From JAXGVG01 sp040773965 (GTDB taxonomy: Bacteria; Pseudomonadota; Alphaproteobacteria; UBA9219), in contig JAXGVG010000074.1 of NCBI GenBank assembly GCA_040773965.1, positions 1-8,647 on the forward strand: a stretch of DNA of 8,647 nt, read 5' to 3'. Positions 1 through 6,167 of the stretch are shown piece after piece; position 1 is the stretch's first letter; every line of letters starts with the position of its first letter. Both the position numbers and the translations under genes were made by a program. The notes under the pieces were generated by a model that did not search any database, was not told the origin of the DNA, and saw only the letters and a list, made by a program, of their open reading frames with translations.

Positions 1-1
1 C

Positions 2-439
2 GCTCCGCCAAAGTCCGCAGGAGACATGTCGCCTTCCGAAATGGAGCTGGTCAAGCAACTCGCCGGCCGCCGGGAGGAACTTGACAAACGTTCCAGGGAA
101 CTGGACATGTACGAAGCCCGTCTCAGTGTCGCCGAGAAACGGGTCGATCAGAAAATGAAGGAAATGGAGACCTTGCGGGCCCAATTGCAGGCCATGGTCA
201 ATCAGCTGAATGCCGCCCAGCAGGCCCAGATTGAAAATCTGGTCAAGATTTACGAGACGATGAAGCCGAAGGAAGCGGCGCGCATATTTGAAACGCTGGA
301 GCTTCCGGTTCTTTTGGGGGTCGTGCAAAAGATGAAGCCCCAGCGGACGGCTGCCGTCATGGCCGAAATGGCTCCCGAAAAAGCCAAGGAGATTACGGTA
401 GCGCTGACCAGGCAGGACCAACTGCCTCCGATCAAGTAG
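2..439 (+). CDS. motE: MotE-like flagellar motility protein (5' partial)
   Basis: The frame is open from base 2, through ATG 26, to the TAG at 437-439, so the gene is cut by the left edge and its N-terminus, where a membrane anchor or signal peptide would be expected, is missing. Counting ATG 26 as residue 1, residues 6-68 are a charged heptad-rich coiled coil. Residues about 69-127 resemble the MgtE intracellular N-domain fold, with the typical run IYETMKPKEAARIFETL and, about 20 residues later, MKPQRTAAVMAEM. Coiled coil plus MgtE_N-like domain is the architecture of MotE, in rhizobia a periplasmic chaperone of the motility protein MotC. The short tail ends QLPPIK. The location just before cheY and cheZ supports a motility role. 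ATG 26 has no certain claim to be the start because the frame continues upstream. A generic MgtE_N-domain or FlbB-type flagellar protein is the alternative. The family call is fairly firm and the chaperone role is inferred. Confidence 0.75.
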   Translation, partial: APPKSAGDMSPSEMELVKQLAGRREELDKRSRELDMYEARLSVAEKRVDQKMKEMETLRAQLQAMVNQLNAAQQAQIENLVKIYETMKPKEAARIFETLELPVLLGVVQKMKPQRTAAVMAEMAPEKAKEITVALTRQDQLPPIK

Positions 440-475
440 CTCAGAATCCTGAGAAAAACTCCCCTGTTGTTTTTT
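440..475 (+). terminator. Weak candidate terminator after motE
   Basis: CTCAG (440-444) and CTGAG (449-453) form a 5-bp hairpin with a 4-base loop, and GAAAAAC (453-459) can pair with GTTTTT (469-474), which runs into six T (470-475). The stems are short and partly AT, so this is only a possible intrinsic terminator. It would separate motE from cheY. Confidence 0.25.
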
Positions 476-615
476 CTGCCCGGGGGTGTCCATGAACTGC
501 TTCCGGCCTTAATAGGACCCTGGATTGGTGCTGGTAACTATTTTTTCAGTTTCTTCGGTCTAAGTATTCGTTAAACCCCGGCGCGCCAGGGTGCTTGCCG
601 CTGAGGGGATGCCTG

Positions 616-625
616 TAACCGGTTA
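616..625. promoter_or_regulatory. 10-bp palindrome upstream of cheY
   Basis: TAACCGGTTA is a perfect 10-bp palindrome centred about 28 bp before the cheY start, inside the 209-bp motE-cheY gap. It could be an operator half-site arrangement or chance. No convincing sigma-70, sigma-28 or sigma-54 promoter was found in the gap. Confidence 0.2.
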
Positions 626-648
626 AGGGTTCGTGGGGGAGTTGGTAT

Positions 649-1035
649 ATGCCCGTTGATATGAACATGAATATCCTCATCGTCGACGACTACAAGACGA
701 TGTTGCGTATCGTAGAGAACCTGCTCAAACAGCTGGGGTTCAAGAGCATACATCAAGCGACGGACGGAACGATGGCGCTCCGGATGATGCGCGAAATGAG
801 CTTTGGACTTGTTATTTCCGACTGGAATATGGAACCCATGACGGGGTTGCAACTGCTGAAGGAAGTGCGGGCCGACAACAAGTTAAAGACGACCCCATTC
901 ATTATGGTAACGGCCGAAAGCAAGGTCGAAAATGTCGCGGCGGCTAAGGAAGCAGGCGTTAACAACTATATTGTCAAACCGTTTAATGCCGAAACGCTAA
1001 AACAAAAAATTTCCGCCGTACTCGGGGCCTTCTAG
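649..1035 (+). CDS. cheY: Chemotaxis response regulator CheY
   Basis: Single-domain receiver protein of 128 residues. Its phosphorylated form binds the flagellar switch protein FliM and changes rotation. The acidic pocket is D13-D14 (IVDD), the phospho-acceptor is D58 in the motif SDWNM, and the switch residues are T88 (MVTAE), Y107 and K110 (VKPF). Each is one position beyond the E. coli CheY residue (D12, D13, D57, T87, Y106, K109). There is no output domain, and the SDWNM and VTAE motifs are those of true CheY rather than a generic receiver. The start at ATG 649 follows a GGGGGAG Shine-Dalgarno at 635-641; an ATG four codons later is less well placed. cheZ follows 35 bp downstream with its own ribosome binding site, so the two are very probably co-transcribed. 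Phosphate would come from a CheA outside the window. Confidence 0.96.
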   Translation: MPVDMNMNILIVDDYKTMLRIVENLLKQLGFKSIHQATDGTMALRMMREMSFGLVISDWNMEPMTGLQLLKEVRADNKLKTTPFIMVTAESKVENVAAAKEAGVNNYIVKPFNAETLKQKISAVLGAF

Positions 1036-1070
1036 GCTCCCGTAACCTTGTATGCCGAGGGAGATTGCCG

Positions 1071-1724
1071 ATGACCGATGCTGATCGCCTAGCCTTGTTG
1101 GAAACCAGTTTGCATAAACAAATCAGGGCCGCCAATGAAACGGCGCAGCATCCGCTTACGGCCGACGACATTACTGCGATCGTCAGGCAAGTGATAGGAT
1201 CCCTGTCGGGCGACGTAAGCGCTTCGGACCTAAAATTCTACGCCGAGCTTGAGGAACTGGCGACGTTCATCCGCCATGCCAAGGAAGAAATCGCGGCCAT
1301 CAAGCCCAAGGACATCAGCGTTAGCCACATTCCCCATGCGACGAACGAACTGGATGCGGTGGTCGGGGCCACCGAGGAGGCGACCAACAAGATCATGGAT
1401 GTCTGCGATACGATCACGAACCTGTCGGAGGCATGCACGCCCGAGCTTAAGGAGAAACTCATTGAGTGCACGACGCGGATATACGAGGCCTGTAACTTCC
1501 AGGACATCACCGGCCAGCGAATCACCAAGGTTGTGCAAACGCTCAAATACATAGACGGCAAAATTGAAGCGTTGCTTAAGGCTTTGGGAGAGGAAATACA
1601 TCGCGGCGAAGGCAGCGTCAGCCCGGCGTCCACGGACGATGAAAAAGCCCTTCTGAACGGGCCGCAGTTGCCTCAGCACGCCATCGATCAGGAAGCCATC
1701 GACAAGCTTATGTCGGGCGAATAG
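1071..1724 (+). CDS. cheZ: CheY-P phosphatase CheZ
   Basis: A 217-residue mostly helical protein that dephosphorylates CheY-P and ends the motor signal. The decisive motif is FQDITGQRI at residues 143-151. D145 and Q149 correspond to D143 and to the catalytic Q147 of E. coli CheZ. Residues about 55-175 would form the long helical hairpin that dimerises into a four-helix bundle. Residues 178-200 are a low-complexity flexible linker, and the last 11 residues, QEAIDKLMSGE, look like the C-terminal peptide that tethers CheY. The start is set at ATG 1071 because GAGGGAG at 1057-1063 lies 7 bases before it; an in-frame TTG at 1065 would leave almost no spacing. The gene lies directly after cheY. 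A 6-bp inverted repeat overlaps the stop codon. Length is close to the 214 residues of E. coli CheZ. Confidence 0.95.
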   Translation: MTDADRLALLETSLHKQIRAANETAQHPLTADDITAIVRQVIGSLSGDVSASDLKFYAELEELATFIRHAKEEIAAIKPKDISVSHIPHATNELDAVVGATEEATNKIMDVCDTITNLSEACTPELKEKLIECTTRIYEACNFQDITGQRITKVVQTLKYIDGKIEALLKALGEEIHRGEGSVSPASTDDEKALLNGPQLPQHAIDQEAIDKLMSGE

Positions 1725-1755
1725 GCCGTCTTTCCGGCCTCTGCCGTCCGGACGG
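1723..1755 (+). repeat. Two adjacent inverted repeats at the cheZ 3' end
   Basis: AGGCCG (1723-1728) and CGGCCT (1735-1740) form a perfect 6-bp stem with a 6-base loop overlapping the cheZ stop. Three bases later CCGTCCGGACGG (1744-1755) is a perfect 12-bp palindrome. Neither is followed by a T-run, so they are not classical intrinsic terminators. They could slow 3' decay of the cheYZ mRNA or attenuate read-through into the next gene. Confidence 0.4.
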
Positions 1756-1770
1756 GACTCTACAGAATTC

Positions 1771-1799
1771 GTGTCATCTTTCGCTTGAACTGGTATAAG
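1771..1799 (+). promoter_or_regulatory. Possible sigma-70-like promoter for the TPR gene
   Basis: GTGTCA (1771-1776), 17 bases, then TATAAG (1794-1799) gives 4 of 6 and 5 of 6 matches to the -35 and -10 consensus. Transcription would start near 1806, almost at the ATG 1808, giving a leaderless or near-leaderless mRNA. This is a pattern match only. Confidence 0.25.
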
Positions 1800-1807
1800 C
1801 AGGGGGC

Positions 1808-4800
1808 ATGCCACCGAATCTGTTTTTCTTCTTTATAAAACGCCTTTTCCTGTTCGCGACCATTTCCTGGGTCGCGGCGGTCTTCCCTTTTGCGGCCCAG
1901 GCTGCCGGTAAAAAGGAGGAAACCCCGAAACCGGTGGCGCTTTCGCTGCGCGTGGCCATACATCCGGCTTTCGATAGGCTGGTTTTCGACGGTCCTCGCG
2001 GATTGACTTACGAAATTCGCCGCGATGGGACAAATGTCACGATGCAATTTTCCGCGCCCGCGACGGTCAATCTCGGCCCGGTTGCGAAACTTTCCCGCGC
2101 CGGCCATTTCACGGCCACAGGATCCGGCAAGCCGTTGGCGATAAGCTTCAGCGTGCCTGAGGGGGCCGTTTTGAAGGATTTCGTAAACGGAAGCTCGGCT
2201 ATCGTGGACATTTTCGGTTCTTCGTCGGCCGAAAAAACGGCGCCCAAGGAGCCTCCGGCAAATCAGGCCGCCGGAAAAGAATCAAAACCGGCAGAATCTC
2301 AAACGGAACAAAAAAACCAGCCCGCCTCATCCTCGCCGTCTTCCGGGGACACCGCCGCTTCCGGCAGTAAATCGCCCGAGCAAACGAACCTTCCCGCTTC
2401 TTCCAAACCGGAAGAGGAAGCGAAACCGGTTTCGGAGAAAACGCAGGAAACGCCAAAATCTGAAAGCGGCGCAAAGCCGTCCCTGATCGCTTCCTTCGAC
2501 CCGCAAACTGAAGCCGGAGCGGTTATTTTCGCGCGCGGCGGAAAGTGCACGATTCTTTTCGATCGCAAAATTACGCTTACGCCCGAGGCGCTCGCGAAGA
2601 ATTCGATTCCCGTGGCGAAACTTGAAGCCGTCAATTATCCCAACAATACGGGCTACCGTTTTACCGTGCCGGGCGACGTTGAGGTGAGGGCCAACCGTCA
2701 GGGAACGGCGTGGCAAATTTTTCAAAGCGCAAAACGTGGCGAAATAACCGTTTCCACCGGTCTGGTGGCCCAGCCCGAATATGCGTTGGGGGCGCGGGAA
2801 CTCTTGCCCGCGGTCAATCCGCCGGGACCGGTAAAGTTCACCGATCCGGTCGTGGGCGACGATCTGGTTCTGGTTCCCCTGAACGATACGTTTACGCTGA
2901 GCGCGCCCCGGCGCATGGCGGATTACATTCTGCTGCCCTCGGCCCAGGGGCTTGTGGTCAAGCCGCTCCACGACAAGGTCGTCGTCCGGGCTGTCTCCGA
3001 CGGAATCGAGATTACGGCCGAAGGCGGGTTGAAGCTTTCGCCTTCAAGCGACACAGGCAGCCGTTCGTCGGCGGGCAAAAAAAGCCGTACGGTCGATACC
3101 GGGAAATTCATGTTCGATTTCATGACATGGCGCGGCAAGCCGAACGAAACCTTCACGGCCAACCGCCAACGGCTGATGCAAACGATCGTCGATGTTCCCG
3201 AAGCCGAAAGAAACCTGGCGAAGCTGGAACTGGCGCGTTTTTACTTCGCTCACGGCATGGGGGCGGAAGCGTTGTCTCTGCTGGGACTGCTGGTCCAGCA
3301 ATCGCCGGATCTCGTCTCTCATCCGGAATTTTTAGCGCTTCGCGGCGCGGTGAATGTTTTGGCCGGTCACGCGCAGGAAGGCCTGAAGGATCTGAGCGAT
3401 CCGGAGCTTAACGGCAAACCTGAAATTGAGTTGTGGCGCGCCGTGGGCGCGGCCCAGTTTCGCGAATGGGCGGCAGCCGAAGAAAGGTTCAGTCTGGCGG
3501 AAAGCGTTCTGAACAATTATCCGGAACCTTTTTATTCGCGGTTCTGGGTGCTGGCGATCGAAGCGGCCGTTGCCATCGACAAGGATCAGGAAGCGGGCGA
3601 ATGGCTGGACCGGCTGGAGTCGCAACCGTATTTGCCGGAGATCGAACCCGCCCTGCTTTATCTGCGCGGCGTCTTGCGCAGCAAGGCGGGGCATGCGGAC
3701 ATGGCGGAATCGCTATGGCAGCGCGTCGTCCAGTCGAACAACCGCCTGTACAAGATTCGCGCGGAGCTTGCGTTGATCGACTTGGGCGTAGCGACCGGCT
3801 CGCTCAAGCCCCTGCAGGCGGTCGAGAGGCTGGAAGGGCTTCGTTACGCCTGGCGCGGCGACGATCTTGAGTTCGACATTCTGCATCGTCTGGGAAGTTT
3901 TTATATCGAAGCGAGGAATTTCAAGGCGGGGCTCAATGTTCTTGGGCAAGCGGTCCATTTGTTTCCCAACAGCCCCGTAACGCCCTCTGTCCGCGCCGAA
4001 ATGGCGAAAACTTTCCACGATGTTTTTCTGGGCGATCAGGGCGCGGCCATGTCGCCGCTTGAGGCGCTGACGTTGTATCAGGATTTTCGGGACCTTATAC
4101 CGACGGGGGAAGAAGGCGTCGCCGTCGGGCGCAATCTGGCCGAAAGACTTGTCGCGATCGATTTGCTCGATCAGGCCTCCAGCCTTCTGGAGACCCAGAT
4201 CAAGAATTTGAAAGGCGAGGAAAAAGTCAAAACCAGCGCCCGTCTTGCGGCCATACGCCTGCTGGATCGCAAGCCCGAAGCGGCGCTTGCGGCGCTGGAT
4301 ATGGGCAAGGACGATATGCCAGCCTCCGGGCCGTCGGTCGAGGCGCTGCGAAACGAAAGACAGCTGTTGCGCGCGCGGGCCTATTCGGAACAGAAGAAAT
4401 ACGACGAAGCCCTTGCGCTGCTGCAGGACAACGCAAGCCCGCCGGCGAAAACGCTTAAGGCCGACATCACCATGCGGGCGCAGCGGTGGAAAGAAGCGGC
4501 GCAGGCGTTGCTTGAAATGATCGGGCCGCCGCCGAAGGCGGGCGAGCTCGTCACGCCGGAACAGGCGCAATGGCTTGTCAATTGCGCCATCGCCATGTCG
4601 CTCGACAACGACACGGAAGGGCTCGACAGGCTGGCCATCGATTTTGGCCCCGCCATGGCCGGGACGGCTCAAAGCGATGCTTTCCGGGTTCTTACAAGAC
4701 CTGAAAAAGGCGGTCCCATGCGGGACATTGCCGCGGCGCAATCCAGGATCACGGAAGTCGATATGTTCCGCAGTTTTCTCGACTCCTATCGCGGCGGATC

Positions 4801-4831
4801 GGAAGACGCGAAAAAATCCGGCGGAAAATAA
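1808..4831 (+). CDS. Large periplasmic TPR-repeat protein, motility-associated
   Basis: A 1007-residue protein not recognised as a named gene. Residues 1-32 are a signal peptide: K11-R12, a hydrophobic stretch, and a likely cleavage after AQA (30-32). Residues about 42-137 are beta-rich and AMIN-like. Residues 138-224 are a P/S/E/K-rich linker. Residues 225-412 are again beta-rich. From about 445 the chain is helical, with TPR-like units near 472-500, 616-645, 692-720, 776-800 and 852-875; the first has LARFYFAHG and a closing proline at 500. No enzyme motif was seen, and there is no second membrane segment, so it is probably a soluble periplasmic scaffold. An in-frame TAA at 1796-1798 limits the start. 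ATG 1808 has AGGGGG only one base upstream, an abnormal spacing; CTG 1820 is a weak alternative. Its place between cheZ and a receptor gene suggests flagellar motor work, perhaps as a partner of MotE, but that is inference. Confidence 0.88.
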   Translation: MPPNLFFFFIKRLFLFATISWVAAVFPFAAQAAGKKEETPKPVALSLRVAIHPAFDRLVFDGPRGLTYEIRRDGTNVTMQFSAPATVNLGPVAKLSRAGHFTATGSGKPLAISFSVPEGAVLKDFVNGSSAIVDIFGSSSAEKTAPKEPPANQAAGKESKPAESQTEQKNQPASSSPSSGDTAASGSKSPEQTNLPASSKPEEEAKPVSEKTQETPKSESGAKPSLIASFDPQTEAGAVIFARGGKCTILFDRKITLTPEALAKNSIPVAKLEAVNYPNNTGYRFTVPGDVEVRANRQGTAWQIFQSAKRGEITVSTGLVAQPEYALGARELLPAVNPPGPVKFTDPVVGDDLVLVPLNDTFTLSAPRRMADYILLPSAQGLVVKPLHDKVVVRAVSDGIEITAEGGLKLSPSSDTGSRSSAGKKSRTVDTGKFMFDFMTWRGKPNETFTANRQRLMQTIVDVPEAERNLAKLELARFYFAHGMGAEALSLLGLLVQQSPDLVSHPEFLALRGAVNVLAGHAQEGLKDLSDPELNGKPEIELWRAVGAAQFREWAAAEERFSLAESVLNNYPEPFYSRFWVLAIEAAVAIDKDQEAGEWLDRLESQPYLPEIEPALLYLRGVLRSKAGHADMAESLWQRVVQSNNRLYKIRAELALIDLGVATGSLKPLQAVERLEGLRYAWRGDDLEFDILHRLGSFYIEARNFKAGLNVLGQAVHLFPNSPVTPSVRAEMAKTFHDVFLGDQGAAMSPLEALTLYQDFRDLIPTGEEGVAVGRNLAERLVAIDLLDQASSLLETQIKNLKGEEKVKTSARLAAIRLLDRKPEAALAALDMGKDDMPASGPSVEALRNERQLLRARAYSEQKKYDEALALLQDNASPPAKTLKADITMRAQRWKEAAQALLEMIGPPPKAGELVTPEQAQWLVNCAIAMSLDNDTEGLDRLAIDFGPAMAGTAQSDAFRVLTRPEKGGPMRDIAAAQSRITEVDMFRSFLDSYRGGSEDAKKSGGK
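2219..2479 (+). other. Low-complexity linker coding region in the TPR protein
   Basis: Codons 138-224 encode almost only Pro, Ser, Ala, Glu, Lys, Gln and Thr, with repeated KPE/KPAES/SKPEE-like words and no hydrophobic core. This is a disordered tether between two beta-rich segments. It would let the N-terminal segment reach across the periplasm, for example to peptidoglycan. Confidence 0.75.
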
Positions 4832-4903
4832 AATGGAGAGAAGCATAGGCGCGTATGCGTAACGGCGTCTCGCCTCTGAACACAAGCGTAACCGCCATTT
4901 TTT
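4830..4903 (+). other. Structured 3' region after the TPR gene, possible terminator
   Basis: AAAATGG (4830-4836) can pair with CCATTTT (4895-4901), enclosing two hairpins: GCATA/TATGC (4843-4847 with 4854-4858, 6-base loop) and GGCG/CGCC (4864-4867 with 4871-4874, 3-base loop). The closing strand contains six T (4898-4903). The word GCGTAAC also occurs twice (4857-4863, 4886-4892). It may act as a terminator or 3' stabiliser of the long mRNA, or be chance pairing in a 143-bp gap. The rest of the gap, 4904-4974, shows no clear promoter. Confidence 0.3.
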
Positions 4904-4974
4904 GGCCATTCATTCAACAAAAATTAAACCTTGCTCTTGCATGGTAATGGCGTTCGTTTTGCCGGGAAAAAGCC

Positions 4975-5967
4975 ATGACAATTTCCGATTACCGACGTCC
5001 TGTTTTTGCCTCGATGCTGTTCGGGAGCGCCCTCGTTCTGCTGGCCTTCGTGACAACGATCGCGTTTGCCGGTCTGGCGTGGGCCATCTGTTTTGCTCTG
5101 ATCGTTCTTGTGCCAGGCAACTGGTGGCTAAGCGGTCGTCTGGCGCGCCGCTTCGAGGGGTGGGAACAAGACGATCAGTTTGAAAAGACAACGCCCGGAA
5201 AAGAAAACGCCGCCGCCAACGCGCTTGCCAGGGAACAGGAGAAAGCAAAAACAGCGTTCGCGGTAATGATCGAAGAAACCGGCCGCGTGACAAAACTCAC
5301 GGACGATCATCAACGGCGGGCCGGCGAAACGACGTCGGCGGCCGCGCGCGCCACGGAAAGCTCGACGAGCATCGCCGGCGCGGTTGAGGAAATGAACGCG
5401 TCGATTCAGGAAATCGGCCGTCAGGCCGGCGAAGCGGCAAACATTACCCAAACGGCAGTCGGCAAGGCGCAGGAGGCGGACCGGTCGGTCGAGGTTTTGA
5501 CGGAACACACGGACCAGATCATCTCGGTCGTCGAACTGATCCGTTCGGTGGCCGAACGCACCAATCTGTTGGCCTTGAACGCGACGATCGAGGCCGCGCG
5601 CGCGGGCGAACGGGGCCGGGGTTTTGCCGTTGTGGCTCAGGAAGTGAAGGCTCTGGCCAACCAGACGGCCGAGGCTACCGCGCAAATCGAGGCGCGCATC
5701 GGCGACGTGCGCCGGTCTTCGAAGGCGGCGCATGAACAGATGCAGGCCATCCGGGAGGTCGTCGATCGAATCGACGGCATCACGCTGGCCATTAAAGGCG
5801 CGCTCCAACAGCAAAGCGCGGCGACAAAGGAAATTTCGTCAAGCGCGCAATCGACGACGGCGGCCATCCATGGGGTCAACAACGGCATTTCGCATTTGCT
5901 TGTGACGACGGAGGAAATTCGCCGGGCCTGCGAAGCCATGGGGCAAAACGCGCAGATATTGGGATAG
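4975..5967 (+). CDS. Methyl-accepting chemotaxis protein, two TM helices, no periplasmic sensor domain
   Basis: A 330-residue chemoreceptor that would control CheA at the membrane. Residues about 13-31 and 33-50 are two hydrophobic helices with almost no loop between them, so no ligand-binding periplasmic domain exists. A charged 51-100 segment follows, with no recognisable HAMP or PAS domain. Residues about 102-330 form the cytoplasmic helical hairpin. The highly conserved tip that contacts CheA and CheW is at 194-222, reading ERTNLLALNATIEAARAGE then GRGFAVVA. Likely methylation regions flank the tip, for example AVEEMNASIQEI (136-147), but exact sites were not assigned. The C-terminus (QNAQILG) lacks the aromatic pentapeptide that tethers CheR and CheB in some receptors. 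The start at ATG 4975 has a weak GGGA at 4964-4967. It is transcribed in the same direction as cheYZ. The ligand is unknown; it may sense a membrane or cytoplasmic cue. Confidence 0.95.
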   Translation: MTISDYRRPVFASMLFGSALVLLAFVTTIAFAGLAWAICFALIVLVPGNWWLSGRLARRFEGWEQDDQFEKTTPGKENAAANALAREQEKAKTAFAVMIEETGRVTKLTDDHQRRAGETTSAAARATESSTSIAGAVEEMNASIQEIGRQAGEAANITQTAVGKAQEADRSVEVLTEHTDQIISVVELIRSVAERTNLLALNATIEAARAGERGRGFAVVAQEVKALANQTAEATAQIEARIGDVRRSSKAAHEQMQAIREVVDRIDGITLAIKGALQQQSAATKEISSSAQSTTAAIHGVNNGISHLLVTTEEIRRACEAMGQNAQILG

Positions 5968-6073
5968 AATTGGGGTCTGTACTCATAAATAACATGGGTT
6001 CTGCGCGATGCGAAAAAGTCGATTCGGTTGCCGGAACGGGCGCCGTTGAAAAAACTTCTTTCGGCTCTGGCTA

Positions 6074-6095
6074 AAAAAAGCGGGCGTGGCGCTTT
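6074..6095 (-). terminator. Candidate intrinsic terminator downstream of yifB
   Basis: Read on the minus strand, AAAGCG (6095-6090) and CGCTTT (6082-6077) form a 6-bp stem with a 7-base loop, and the T-run continues to 6073. This lies about 73 bp after the yifB stop codon, in the 200-bp gap between convergent genes. Read on the plus strand it lacks a clean T-run (TTTGTCC), so it fits the minus-strand gene best. Confidence 0.45.
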
Positions 6096-6167
6096 GTCCT
6101 TATCCCGTATTTCTTTTCGACACAATGTGAATTGCGTCTACAACCGGCGAAAGCCTGCCCTGAATTT

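Noticed and set aside
580..587. GGCGCGCC 8-bp palindrome before cheY
   Set aside because: Short all-GC palindromes are frequent by chance in GC-rich DNA; nothing else marks it.
1230..1814. Minus-strand open frames opposite cheZ
   Set aside because: Shadow of cheZ, which has the full QDITGQ catalytic motif; no ribosome binding site or domain in the reverse frames.
3713..4909. Long minus-strand open frame of 398 codons opposite the TPR gene
   Set aside because: It lies antisense to a gene with a signal peptide and clear TPR-like repeats. The product is Arg-rich without motifs, as expected for the reverse of GC-rich coding DNA.
4920..4950. TTAAACC...GGTAATGG before the receptor gene as a sigma-28 or sigma-54 promoter
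   Set aside because: The downstream half does not match GCCGATAA, and there is no GG-N10-GC pair in the right form.
5973..5988. GGGTCTGTACTCATAA after the receptor gene, which recalls an insertion-element end
   Set aside because: No partner inverted repeat or transposase remnant was found in the 200-bp gap, and the resemblance is only from memory.
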